NCBI GenBank assembly: GCA_023423065.1
Contig: JAFAGC010000065.1
Span: 1 to 59,191 of the forward strand
Source: Pseudomonadota bacterium
GTDB taxonomy: Bacteria > Pseudomonadota > Gammaproteobacteria > Steroidobacterales > Steroidobacteraceae
Length of the DNA: 59,191 nt
Direction of reading: 5' to 3'
Shown here: one piece after another, positions 16,533 to 23,734 of the stretch
Numbering within the stretch: the stretch's first letter is position 1
Layout of the letters: each line of letters starts with the position of its first letter
Made by a program: the position numbers and the translations under genes
The notes under the pieces: model-generated
What the model saw: the letters and a program-made list of their open reading frames with translations, nothing else
Database searches by the model: none
Told to the model about the DNA's origin: nothing

Positions 16533-16984
16533 TGACAACGCTGCCAGGGATGTCGTGCGGGCGGCGCCGGTTGCGCTAACTACCTAGCTGGTTGGGAGCT
16601 GAAGTGGTAAGGCCGGTTCGGCTGGGTTTGGTCGACTGGCTCGCTGACAACGCTGCCCGTCGATGTCGCGATTCATCGCCACTCGCACGTGGATATCGAC
16701 GCCGTGATGACAACGCCGGCCATCGTCATTCGCGCGCGCCGGCGGCCGGGAAACGACGCGCGCGAGAATCGGCGAGCGGATTCCCGATGGGCGTGACAAC
16801 GTTGCCAGCCATGCGGACACGGGTTACGACGCCCGTGCGCGAATCCATGAATGTGGAGGGCCACGACGATGTCTCGCCCGGCCTGACAGCGTGCTTCAAT
16901 CGTGCCGGAAAGCGGCGCATTGGTGGCGAAGGCGAAGTCCCGGCCGACCCCGATCAGATTTCGATGGCTTCCGCCGTGACAACG
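16533..16984 (+). repeat. Five dispersed copies of TGACAACG
   Basis: TGACAACG starts at 16533, 16645, 16708, 16794 and 16977, always on the plus strand. Three copies continue as CTGCC or TTGCC, giving TGACAACG(C/T)TGCC, near the TGACA-N4-TGTCA palindrome type bound by some LacI-family regulators. An 8-mer would be expected about 0.01 times in this length. The stretch 16378-16953 has no convincing gene. The last copy falls inside the 3' end of the DGC gene. Confidence 0.55.
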
Positions 16985-17370
16985 CGATCATCGTCTCCGT
17001 TCGCCTGCAGGTCGGTTTGCACGTGCGCGAACACACGCGCGGCATCGCCCATGTCGAAGTCGGCGTGGTAGCGCTTGCGGACTCCGAGCTCCGACAACGT
17101 GTAGTGCAGCGTCGGCGTGATGCCGTGCCGCCGCAGGCAGTTCTTCACGCACTGGAGGTGGCAGCCATCGAGGGCCACGATCGGGCGTTCCGAAGCGGCG
17201 GTTCTCACCAGCGGTTCAACGTCGCCGCCCACGCCCGCGATACACGACATCTCGGCCAGCTGTTCCCGATCGAGGCGCACCGCCACGTGATTGGCGAGCT
17301 GCGCCGCGCTCGAACAGCCGGAGCACGAGTAGACGAGAGGCAGATCGCGATATGCGCTGTGTTTGGCCAT
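16954..17370 (-). CDS. DGC-family putative zinc-binding protein
   Basis: This 138-residue cytoplasmic protein of the DGC family (named for its Asp-Gly-Cys motif) has function unknown beyond predicted metal binding by conserved cysteines. Key pieces are VYSCSGCSSAAQLANHVAVR, the cysteine in MSCIAGVGGD, and VALDGCHLQCVKNCLRRHGI holding the DGC motif and three cysteines. The frame extends to 17415, but the ATG at 17370 has GAGGTG 7 bases upstream and fits the family start. It follows the small secreted protein gene in the same direction, 68 bases apart. The likely shared promoter at 17775-17816 has an FNR box, so expression without oxygen is likely. Confidence 0.8.
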   Translation of the reverse strand: MAKHSAYRDLPLVYSCSGCSSAAQLANHVAVRLDREQLAEMSCIAGVGGDVEPLVRTAASERPIVALDGCHLQCVKNCLRRHGITPTLHYTLSELGVRKRYHADFDMGDAARVFAHVQTDLQANGDDDRVVTAEAIEI

Positions 17371-17438
17371 GGCAGACACCTCGGCGCGGGCACGTACTGT
17401 CCGGGGGGCGGACACGTACCCGCACCGAGGCTCGAAGA

Positions 17439-17744
17439 TCAGCTCTCGAGCGAGATCACACGTCCATCCGCGCTCGCGACGCAGCGCGCCGTTACGAGCG
17501 GAGTGCCGTTGCCGCCCACTCGAGCGCTCAGGTCGAAGTCGTAACGCCGCGCATGGACGCCGAACGAGCTGCGCGTCGGCGAATTCTTGCGAACCTGCAC
17601 CGCTCGGTTCTTTGGAACATGGGAATCGACGAACGCCCGAATGCAGGCGTCGGCCGCCTTGTTGGGTCCGTTTGCCACGGCGGCAAACGGCATCGCGCCG
17701 AGGGCGATCAGGCCGGAGATTGCAAGCAGGCCCCGAAATCTCAT
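17439..17744 (-). CDS. Small secreted protein of unknown function
   Basis: Only a signal peptide is recognisable: MRFRGLLAISGLIALGAMPF, with a cut near AVA-NG. The mature part of about 75 residues has two cysteines (ADACIRAF, TARCVAS) that could form a disulfide, and beta-rich sequence (RYDFDLSARVGGNG). The ATG at 17744 is preferred to the longer frame (to 17816) because GAGGAG lies 6 bases upstream, and the longer frame would run into the FNR box. It is the first gene of a two-gene unit with the DGC protein. Confidence 0.7.
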   Translation of the reverse strand: MRFRGLLAISGLIALGAMPFAAVANGPNKAADACIRAFVDSHVPKNRAVQVRKNSPTRSSFGVHARRYDFDLSARVGGNGTPLVTARCVASADGRVISLES

Positions 17745-17774
17745 GTGTGGCTCCTCGAAATTCCTGTTGAGTCC

Positions 17775-17816
17775 AGTATCGGCGCGCGGCTTCCGCGCCA
17801 CCTTGATCCAGGTCAA
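17775..17816 (-). promoter_or_regulatory. FNR-type promoter of the small secreted protein/DGC unit
   Basis: TTGATCCAGGTCAA (17803-17816) matches the FNR consensus TTGAT-N4-ATCAA at 9 of 10 bases. Reading leftward, a -10-like GATACT sits at 17780-17775. With a start at 17768 the box is centred at -41.5, the classic class II activation position, leaving a 24-base leader that contains the ribosome site. Confidence 0.75.
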
Positions 17817-17822
17817 TCGCGG

Positions 17823-19337
17823 TTACGAATCAACTCGGCAGTCGGAGGCCGGCACGGCCCGCGGCTGGATTCGCGCCGTCCCCGTGTCGCCACGGTAATG
17901 CGCGCCGCAGCTCACGCGGCGGCGGCTGGCGGCCAGCAACATGTGCTCGGCAAGCAGCAGGCGGGAGCGAGTCAGCGTCGCGTGCACGGGAAGGCGCCCG
18001 CGCAGTCGGGCGATGCCATCGAGGCCCCGCGCGAGGAGCGCGGCATCGCGCACGATGCCCATGCAACGCCACATCAGTTGGCGCAGTTCGTGTTCCGACG
18101 CTGGATCGGGCGGGGCGGAATCTTCGCAAACCATCGGTGCGGTTCCGTGGGGTTCGGATGGCTCGAGGCCGAGCGCGCGGCCGAGTCGCCGACCGTACAC
18201 GACCGCCTCGAGCAGCGAGTTGCTGGCGAGCCGGTTGGCGCCATGCATGCCCGTGCACGCGGCCTCTCCGACCGCCCACAAACGCGGCAGGCTCGTACGA
18301 CCCTCGAGATCCACCGCGATGCCGCCCATGTGGTAGTGAGCCGCGGGAGTGATGGGTATCGGCTGCCGTCGTGGGTCGATGCCATGGGCGCGGCACAGCG
18401 CGTAAGCGGCGGGAAAGTGCGCGGCGAAGTTCGCATCGGCGAGTCGAGTAGCGTCGAGCCATGCCCGGCGACCGGCGCGCTGCGCGGAGTAGATAGCTCG
18501 CGCGACCACGTCGCGCGGCGCGAGATCGGCGAGCGGATGGACGTCGCGCATGATCCGCGCGCCGGCATCGTCCACGAGCCGGGCGCCCGCGCCGCGCAGG
18601 GCTTCCGTGAGCAGTGGCAGTGGACGATCGTCCACGTCGAGAGCGGTGGGATGAAACTGCACGAATTCGAGGCTCGCGCAACGCGCGCCCGCCGCGAGCG
18701 CCATCGCGGGGCCGTCGCCACATGAGCCGAGCGGGTTCGTCGAGCGGCTGAACAGTCCGCCGACACCACCCGTGGCGATGACGACGTCGCGAGCGAACAT
18801 CGGAAAGCACCGCCCATCGCGATCCTGCGCGACGATGCCGCACACTCCGCCGGAATCGAGCAGCAGACGCGTGGCCATGGCGCGCGTGAACACTTCGACG
18901 TGTCGCGCGTCGGCGAGCCGCTGCCGCAGCGTTCTCATGATCGTTGCGCCGGTCCTGTCTCCCGCGTGCAGCACTCGCGCGCGGCCATGCGCGGCTTCGC
19001 GGCGCAGCGACCACCTTCCATCCACGCGCGCGAACGGTACGCCGAGCAGTTTGAGATACTCGACGGCCAACGGGCCTTCACAACAGGCGAGGTGCGCGGC
19101 GGAAACGGAGTTGAGGCTTCCGCCCGCGCGCAGCGTGTCCTCGAGGTGCAGCGCGGGCGAGTCGTTGGCGTCGACGGCCGCGGCGAGCCCACCCAGAGCG
19201 CAGTCGCTCGCGGCGCCACCACCTTCGATGCCATCGGGCGACAGGATGCAGACGCGGCGGGCGCGCGTACTCAGGGCCGCGACCAGGCCTGCGATGCCGG
19301 CGCCGACGATCAGGACGTCCGTTTCGATGCGCGTCAT
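17823..19337 (-). CDS. nadB: L-aspartate oxidase
   Basis: This FAD enzyme oxidises L-aspartate to iminoaspartate, the first step of NAD synthesis, and can use fumarate in place of oxygen. The protein is 504 residues from the ATG at 19337; the frame continues upstream only as antisense-like sequence inside nadA. The FAD site is VLIVGAGIAGLVAALS. Other marks are the Ser-rich GGLAAAVD loop, RHFDP-family-equivalent regions, HYHMGGIAVDLEGRTSLP, the GLYAAGE-like region (LWAVGEAACTGMHGANRLAS), and the C-terminal SRRRVSCGAHYRGD typical of NadB. The ATG overlaps the nadA stop (ATGA), so nadA-nadB is an operon. The next gene downstream begins 78 bases past its stop with its own FNR promoter. Confidence 0.95.
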   Translation of the reverse strand: MTRIETDVLIVGAGIAGLVAALSTRARRVCILSPDGIEGGGAASDCALGGLAAAVDANDSPALHLEDTLRAGGSLNSVSAAHLACCEGPLAVEYLKLLGVPFARVDGRWSLRREAAHGRARVLHAGDRTGATIMRTLRQRLADARHVEVFTRAMATRLLLDSGGVCGIVAQDRDGRCFPMFARDVVIATGGVGGLFSRSTNPLGSCGDGPAMALAAGARCASLEFVQFHPTALDVDDRPLPLLTEALRGAGARLVDDAGARIMRDVHPLADLAPRDVVARAIYSAQRAGRRAWLDATRLADANFAAHFPAAYALCRAHGIDPRRQPIPITPAAHYHMGGIAVDLEGRTSLPRLWAVGEAACTGMHGANRLASNSLLEAVVYGRRLGRALGLEPSEPHGTAPMVCEDSAPPDPASEHELRQLMWRCMGIVRDAALLARGLDGIARLRGRLPVHATLTRSRLLLAEHMLLAASRRRVSCGAHYRGDTGTARIQPRAVPASDCRVDS

Positions 19338-20347
19338 CGCGCGCACTCGAGATTCAACATGCGCCACGTGGCACGCCGTGCGGCGTCGGCGACGTCGGCG
19401 GGAACGTGGATTTGCGGCGCCAGCTTCTCGAGGCTCGCGCGAATACCTTCGAGCGTGATGCGCTGCATGTGCGGACACAGGTTGCAGGGCCTCACGAACT
19501 CGGTCTCCGGAAACGCGCCGCAGACGTTGTCGCTCATCGAGCATTCGGTGATCAGTACGGCGCGTTGCGGCCGGCGACGCTCGAGCGCCGCGATCATGCC
19601 GCTCGTCGAGCCGACGTAGTCCGCGGCGAGTTGCACCTCGCGCGGACACTCCGGGTGCGCGAGCACGAATGCGCCGGTCATGCCGCGGTATTCGCGGATG
19701 TCGCCCGCGGTGAACTGCTCGTGCACCTCGCAGCGGCCCGGCCAGCCGATGATGCGCACGCTCGTGTGCGCGGCGACGTGCATGGCCAGGTACTGATCCG
19801 GCACGAAGATCACTTCGGGGGCGCCGAAGCTCTCCACTACCTCGATCGCGTTCGCCGACGTGCAGCAGACATCACATTCGGCCTTCACCGCGGCGCTGGT
19901 GTTCACGTAGCAGACTGCGGGCGCGTCGGGGTGTCGCGCGCGCAGCGCACGCACGTCCTCGGCGCCGATCGACTCGGCCAGCGAGCAGCCGGCCCCGAGA
20001 TCGGGCAGTAGCACCGTCTTGTCCGGCGCGAGCAGTTTGGCGGTTTCAGCCATGAAATGGACGCCGCACATGACGACGACCGACGCATCGGACCAGGCCG
20101 CGTGGCGCGCGAGCGCCAGCGAATCGCCCTGAAAGTCGGCGACGCCGTGAAAGATCTCCGCGCGCTGGTAGTTGTGGGCGAGCACGATCGCGTTGCGTCC
20201 GCGCTTGAGCGCCTCGATGGCGGCGATGGTTTCGTAGTGGACATCCCACTCAGCGCGGGGAATCGTGCGGGCGACGCGTTCGTGTCGTCGCGCGTGCCGT
20301 GCTTCGTCGTAGAAACCGGAATCTGGAAGGGCGGAAGTCAGGGGCAT
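19334..20347 (-). CDS. nadA: Quinolinate synthase
   Basis: NadA condenses iminoaspartate with dihydroxyacetone phosphate to quinolinate using an oxygen-sensitive [4Fe-4S] cluster. The 337-residue protein shows the motifs IVLAHNYQRAEI, VVMCGVHFMAETAKLL (first cluster Cys), LPDLGAGCSLAESI, the CDVCCTSANA loop (second) and PCNLCPHMQRITLE (third). It is first in the nadA-nadB operon. An FNR box at 20418-20431 lies 71 bases upstream of its start. If used leftward the box would sit at -41.5 from a start near 20383, with a weak TAGGCT -10, so shared control with the divergent fnr gene is possible. Confidence 0.95.
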   Translation of the reverse strand: MPLTSALPDSGFYDEARHARRHERVARTIPRAEWDVHYETIAAIEALKRGRNAIVLAHNYQRAEIFHGVADFQGDSLALARHAAWSDASVVVMCGVHFMAETAKLLAPDKTVLLPDLGAGCSLAESIGAEDVRALRARHPDAPAVCYVNTSAAVKAECDVCCTSANAIEVVESFGAPEVIFVPDQYLAMHVAAHTSVRIIGWPGRCEVHEQFTAGDIREYRGMTGAFVLAHPECPREVQLAADYVGSTSGMIAALERRRPQRAVLITECSMSDNVCGAFPETEFVRPCNLCPHMQRITLEGIRASLEKLAPQIHVPADVADAARRATWRMLNLECAR

Positions 20348-20417
20348 CGAGTTCGGGTACCGGGCAGGCCGCTTCGTCGCGGCACCGCGAGCCTATCCGG
20401 GGCGCCGGGACCGCCAA

Positions 20418-20431
20418 TTGATCTGGATCAT
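20418..20431. promoter_or_regulatory. FNR box between nadA and the fnr-type gene
   Basis: TTGATCTGGATCAT matches TTGAT-N4-ATCAA at 9 of 10 bases. It lies 61 bases before the regulator start and 71 before nadA. A TATATA run at 20450-20455 to the right is a candidate -10 for the regulator gene. Confidence 0.7.
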
Positions 20432-20476
20432 TTTCCGCCGGGCCACTTCTATATAGGGTGTGCGTCCAGCCAGTCG

Positions 20477-20490
20477 TTGACCCAGATCAA
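20477..20490. promoter_or_regulatory. FNR box touching the regulator start codon
   Basis: TTGACCCAGATCAA matches the FNR consensus at 9 of 10 bases and ends two bases before the ATG at 20492. At this place a bound regulator would block transcription, so it probably serves autorepression. Confidence 0.65.
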
Positions 20491-20491
20491 T

Positions 20492-21217
20492 ATGGAAACC
20501 TCGCGAAAACCTCGCCCCTCGAATGTCTCGACCTGCAGCAGTGTCGGACCCGTCGGATGCCGATCCTGCGATCTGCACGAGATCTGCAGGCTGACCGGGC
20601 TGCTGGCCTTCGACGCCGGACGCAGTCGCCAGTCCACCGGGGCCCTGAGGTCGGTGCGGACCGGCGAATCGCTGTTTCGCGGCGGCGATTTCGCCCATCA
20701 CCTTTATGCCGTACGACAGGGGATGCTGAAGTCCGTGCACGTAAGTTCGGAAGGCGATCAGCAGATCGTCGCGTATCACACGCCGGGCGACGTGCTGGGC
20801 CTCGAGGCTTTCGGCGACGGTAGTTATGCACACGACGTGATCGCGCTGCAGCCCGTGGTCTGCTGCGAACTTCCGATGCGGCTGCTCGCGAATCAGCACA
20901 AACACGTCGGCGAGTTCGGATCGGCGCTGATTCGGCTGCTGAGCCAGGCAGTCGTGCCCAGGCTCAATCCCGCGCGCGGATCGATTCGCAGCCGCGTCGC
21001 GAACTTCCTGCTGGACCTCGGGGCGCGACTCGCGCGGCGCGGCCTCGATGGCCGGCAGTTCATGCTCGGTCTTTCGCGCCAGGACATCGCGGACCTGCTC
21101 AACACGCGCATCGAAACCGTGAGCCGCACGATCCAGCAGTTGAACCGGGAAGAGGCGATTCGCGTGCGTGGCAACCGGGTGAGGTTGCTGTCGCTCGCTC
21201 CCGAACCCGCGCATTGA
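20492..21217 (+). CDS. fnr: FNR-type oxygen-sensing transcription regulator (Crp/Fnr family)
   Basis: This 241-residue regulator probably senses oxygen through a [4Fe-4S] cluster. Four N-terminal cysteines are present: Cys15, and Cys23-x2-Cys26-x5-Cys32 (CRSCDLHEIC), the last three spaced as the cluster ligands of E. coli FNR. The fourth ligand would be Cys124 or Cys125 (QPVVCCELPMR). A cyclic-nucleotide-fold domain follows (VRTGESLFRGGD), then the dimer helix and a helix-turn-helix (LSRQDIADLLNTRIETVSRT). Its E-T-V-S-R recognition helix is that of FNR proteins binding TTGAT-N4-ATCAA. The frame is open from 20057 but only the ATG at 20492 begins the family sequence. Two FNR boxes precede it, and boxes stand before ubiU, ubiT/ubiD, fabA and the DGC unit, its likely targets. 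Confidence 0.92.
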   Translation: METSRKPRPSNVSTCSSVGPVGCRSCDLHEICRLTGLLAFDAGRSRQSTGALRSVRTGESLFRGGDFAHHLYAVRQGMLKSVHVSSEGDQQIVAYHTPGDVLGLEAFGDGSYAHDVIALQPVVCCELPMRLLANQHKHVGEFGSALIRLLSQAVVPRLNPARGSIRSRVANFLLDLGARLARRGLDGRQFMLGLSRQDIADLLNTRIETVSRTIQQLNREEAIRVRGNRVRLLSLAPEPAH

Positions 21218-21239
21218 AAGGGATTCCCGCGTCGCACGT

Positions 21240-21281
21240 TTGATCCCGGTCAATTCCCGGTGGCGCGTCCGAACGTACTGT
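21240..21281 (+). promoter_or_regulatory. FNR-type promoter of ubiUV, apparently leaderless
   Basis: TTGATCCCGGTCAA (21240-21253) is a 9-of-10 FNR box centred at 21246.5, exactly 41.5 bases before the ubiU ATG at 21288. TACTGT at 21276-21281 occupies -12 to -7 relative to that ATG. No ribosome-binding sequence precedes the start, which fits a transcript beginning at the A of ATG. Confidence 0.7.
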
Positions 21282-21287
21282 GGCGCG

Positions 21288-22316
21288 ATGGACGAGACGA
21301 AGTGCGGGAGTCCGGCCGTTCCGGAGCTGGTCTGTCCCGCGGGCACACTGCCCGCATTGCGCGCCGCGGTCGATCACGGGGCCGACGCCGTATACATAGG
21401 CTTTCGAGGCGAAACCAACGCGCGGAATTTCCCGGGACTCAACTTCAGCCCGGAGGAAGCGGCCGCCGGACTCGAGTATGCGCACGAGCGCGGCGCGCGC
21501 TTATTCGTCGCACTCAATGTCTATCCGGGCCCCGACACGTGGGTACTCGCGACGGAGGCCGTGGATCGCGCCGCGGCGCTCGGCGCCGACGCGCTGATTC
21601 TCGCCGATCCCGGACTCATGGCCTACGCCGCGAAACATCACCCGTCGTTGCGCCTGCACCTGAGCGTGCAGGCGTCCGCGACCAACTGGAAGTCGATCGA
21701 GTTCTACCGGCAGGAGTTCGGTGTGCGGCGCGCGGTGCTGCCGCGCGTCCTGTCATGCACGCAGGTGCAACGACTGATCGCGCGCACCGCGGTCGAGATC
21801 GAGGTGTTCGGGTTCGGAAGTCTGTGCGTGATGGTGGAAGGCCGTTGCGCGCTGTCTTCCTACGCCACGGGGGATTCACCGAATAGTCAGGGCGTCTGCT
21901 CGCCGGCGCACGCGGTGCGCTGGGAGGAAACGCCGCTCGGACGCCAGTCGCGACTGAACGGCATCCTGATCGATCGCTACGCGCCCGGCGAGGCGGCGGG
22001 TTACCCCACGCTGTGCAAGGGACGCTTTCGCGTGAACGACAGCGTGTTCCACGCACTCGAGGAGCCGACCAGCCTCAACGCGCTCGACGTGTTGCCGGTG
22101 CTCATCGAAAGCGGAGTCCGCGCGATCAAGGTTGAAGGGCGCCAGCGTTCGCCGGCGTACGTCGCGCAGGTCACGCAGCTGCTGCGCAGGGCAATCGACC
22201 AGTGCGTCGGCGAGGGGCGTGGATGGACCGCGCCGCGGTTCATCAACGAAGCGCTGGACCGCCTGGCGGAGGGACGTACGCACACGCTTGGCGCCCTTCA
22301 ACGCCGCTGGCAATGA
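21288..22316 (+). CDS. ubiU: O2-independent ubiquinone hydroxylation protein UbiU (U32 family)
   Basis: UbiU with UbiV carries out ring hydroxylation in ubiquinone synthesis without oxygen; both are [4Fe-4S] proteins of the U32 'peptidase' family. The protein has 342 residues. The start PELVCPAGTLPALRAAVDHG and ADAVYIGFRGETNARNF is typical. The cluster cysteines appear in GFGSLCVMVEGRCALSSYAT, SQGVCSPAH and YPTLCKGRFRV. The ATG at 21288 fits the family and the promoter; the TTG of the longer frame lies inside the FNR box. Its stop overlaps the ubiV start as ATGA, so the pair is one operon. FNR control of ubiUV is known in E. coli, in keeping with the box here. Confidence 0.93.
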   Translation: MDETKCGSPAVPELVCPAGTLPALRAAVDHGADAVYIGFRGETNARNFPGLNFSPEEAAAGLEYAHERGARLFVALNVYPGPDTWVLATEAVDRAAALGADALILADPGLMAYAAKHHPSLRLHLSVQASATNWKSIEFYRQEFGVRRAVLPRVLSCTQVQRLIARTAVEIEVFGFGSLCVMVEGRCALSSYATGDSPNSQGVCSPAHAVRWEETPLGRQSRLNGILIDRYAPGEAAGYPTLCKGRFRVNDSVFHALEEPTSLNALDVLPVLIESGVRAIKVEGRQRSPAYVAQVTQLLRRAIDQCVGEGRGWTAPRFINEALDRLAEGRTHTLGALQRRWQ

Positions 22317-23215
22317 AACTCGCCGTCGGACCGATCCTTTACCTGTGGGAGCGCGCCGTGGCGCTGGAATTCTATGCCGCGCTGTGCGAAGCGCCGGTCG
22401 ACATCGTCTACCTGGGAGAAGTCGTATGCAGCAAGCGGCGAGTGCTGCGGCGCGAGGACTGGCGCGAGGTGATTCATGCGCTCGAGGCTTCCGGCAAGCA
22501 GATCGTGCATTCGACGCTCGCGCTCATCGAGGCGGAATCCGAGCTCGCTACGCTTTCGCGAATCGTCGACGAGGCTCCCGGTCTGTTCGAAGCGAACGAT
22601 TACGCCGCGATCACCACCGCCGGCGGCCGCCCGTTCGTGGCCGGACCGCATCTCAACGTCTACAACGCCCGGACTCTCGAACTACTGGTGTCGCTGGGCG
22701 CGCGCCGCTGGGTCGCGCCGGTCGAACTCCCGCTCGAGACCGTCGGGAAAATGGTCGCCGGATTGCCGCACGGCTTCGAGGTCGAGATGTTCGCCTACGG
22801 GCGGCTGCCGCTTGCATTTTCCGCGCGTTGCTTCACGGCTCGCGCACACGATCTCGCCAAGGACGAGTGCGGATTTATTTGCGGGAACCATCCGGACGGG
22901 ATGACGCTGCACACGCGCGAGGATCAGCCGTTCCTGGCGCTCAACGGAATCCAGACGCAGTCGGCCGCCGTGCAGAACCTGCTGCCGCATGTGGGCGCAA
23001 TGCGCGCCGCCGGCGTGGACGTGCTGCGCCTGTCGCCGCAATCGCGCGACTTCATCGAAGTGGCGCGGGCATTTCGCGATGCCATGGACGAACGCGAGCC
23101 GCGCCGTCCGCTGCCCGCGCCCGTGCTGCCGGGCGGTTACTGCCACGGTTACCTGGTCGGGGAAGCCGGCCTGAGTCACGAAGAACACGCACACCATGCA
23201 GCGCCGCCGCGGTGA
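22313..23215 (+). CDS. ubiV: O2-independent ubiquinone hydroxylation protein UbiV (U32 family)
   Basis: This is the partner of UbiU, 300 residues. The beginning KLAVGPILYLWERAVALEFY and the EVVCSKRRVL cysteine are family marks. Further cysteines lie in SARCFTARAHDLAKDECGFI and CGNHPDGM, giving the four-Cys cluster set. The end GGYCHGYLVGEAGL also matches UbiV. The ATG at 22313 overlaps the ubiU stop. Its last 164 bases overlap the 3' end of ubiT on the other strand, an unusual tail-to-tail overlap. Confidence 0.92.
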   Translation: MKLAVGPILYLWERAVALEFYAALCEAPVDIVYLGEVVCSKRRVLRREDWREVIHALEASGKQIVHSTLALIEAESELATLSRIVDEAPGLFEANDYAAITTAGGRPFVAGPHLNVYNARTLELLVSLGARRWVAPVELPLETVGKMVAGLPHGFEVEMFAYGRLPLAFSARCFTARAHDLAKDECGFICGNHPDGMTLHTREDQPFLALNGIQTQSAAVQNLLPHVGAMRAAGVDVLRLSPQSRDFIEVARAFRDAMDEREPRRPLPAPVLPGGYCHGYLVGEAGLSHEEHAHHAAPPR

Positions 23216-23681
23216 CATGCGCGACCGGCGCCGGAAGCACCGCGCGCAGGTGCGCGCGCATGTCGTATTCCCAGCCGTCGAGCAGGTTCTTGAGATGCAA
23301 CCCGGTTTCGGTTTCGCCCTCCACGACCAGTCGTCGCTGAAAGAACAAGGTGTCGGGGTCCTCGCGCCGCAACGCGAGCGCGGCGAAATCGCGCAACGAG
23401 CCGCGCATCGTCACGTGCGGTTCGCAGTCGGTGGCACGTACTCCATTGGCGGTGATCTCGAACGAGATTCCCGGTCCGGCGGAATCGCTGCCCATGGAAA
23501 GGCGCACGCGTTTGCCGGCGAGATCCGCGAGCCGCGTCGAGATCTCCTGGCCGCGCAGCGCATGGTTCACGAGTCGTGTGAATGCGTGCCCCGGAATCGA
23601 CTCCGGCATGAGACGAAGCAGCTGCCGTACGGTGGTGGCGGGATCGCGCACTTCGGGCTCCGGTGGTTGCAGAAATGGCAT
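23052..23681 (-). CDS. ubiT: Ubiquinone accessory protein UbiT (SCP2 lipid-binding domain)
   Basis: UbiT binds the isoprenoid intermediates of ubiquinone in the O2-independent route, as UbiJ does in the aerobic one. The 209-residue protein has the SCP2 core and the diagnostic stretch REDPDTLFFQRRLVVEGETE followed by TGLHLKNLLDG, nearly as in E. coli UbiT. The C-terminal tail of about 45 residues beyond the usual end is Arg/Pro/Ala-rich and lies antisense to the end of ubiV, so it may be unselected read-on. The start is ATG at 23681; an internal GTG at 23651 with GGAG 6 bases upstream is an alternative. It is divergent from ubiD with an FNR box between them. Confidence 0.88.
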   Translation of the reverse strand: MPFLQPPEPEVRDPATTVRQLLRLMPESIPGHAFTRLVNHALRGQEISTRLADLAGKRVRLSMGSDSAGPGISFEITANGVRATDCEPHVTMRGSLRDFAALALRREDPDTLFFQRRLVVEGETETGLHLKNLLDGWEYDMRAHLRAVLPAPVAHVTAAALHGVRVLRDSGRLPRPGNRGSNRPAARARAADGAARVRPWHREMPAPLR

Positions 23682-23708
23682 TCATGCCATGCGCTCCGGA
23701 TACGGGAT

Positions 23709-23722
23709 TTGATTCTCGTCAA
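23709..23722. promoter_or_regulatory. FNR box between ubiT and ubiD
   Basis: TTGATTCTCGTCAA is a 9-of-10 FNR box in the 53-base space between the divergent ubiT and ubiD starts. It is centred 34.5 bases before the ubiT ATG and 19.5 before the ubiD GTG. The geometry does not fit simple -41.5 activation of either annotated start. Leftward it would fit a start at 23674 and translation from the ubiT GTG at 23651. Confidence 0.65.
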
Positions 23723-23734
23723 ACGGTGCGAGTC

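Noticed and set aside
16533..16984. TGACAACG repeats as a CRISPR array
   Set aside because: Only 8 to 13 bases are shared, spacing varies from 63 to 183 bases, and no cas genes are near.
19338..19649. N-terminal extension of nadB by about 104 residues
   Set aside because: It lies entirely inside nadA on the same strand in another frame and is Arg-rich. The FAD motif begins just after the ATG at 19337.
20477..20490. Reading the box next to the regulator start as a CRP site
   Set aside because: The halves TTGAC/ATCAA match FNR better than TGTGA/TCACA, and the recognition helix of the nearby regulator has the FNR E-T-V-S-R pattern.
20057..20491. N-terminal extension of the FNR-type regulator
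   Set aside because: It overlaps the 5' end of the divergent nadA gene and both FNR boxes. The cysteine domain begins right after 20492.
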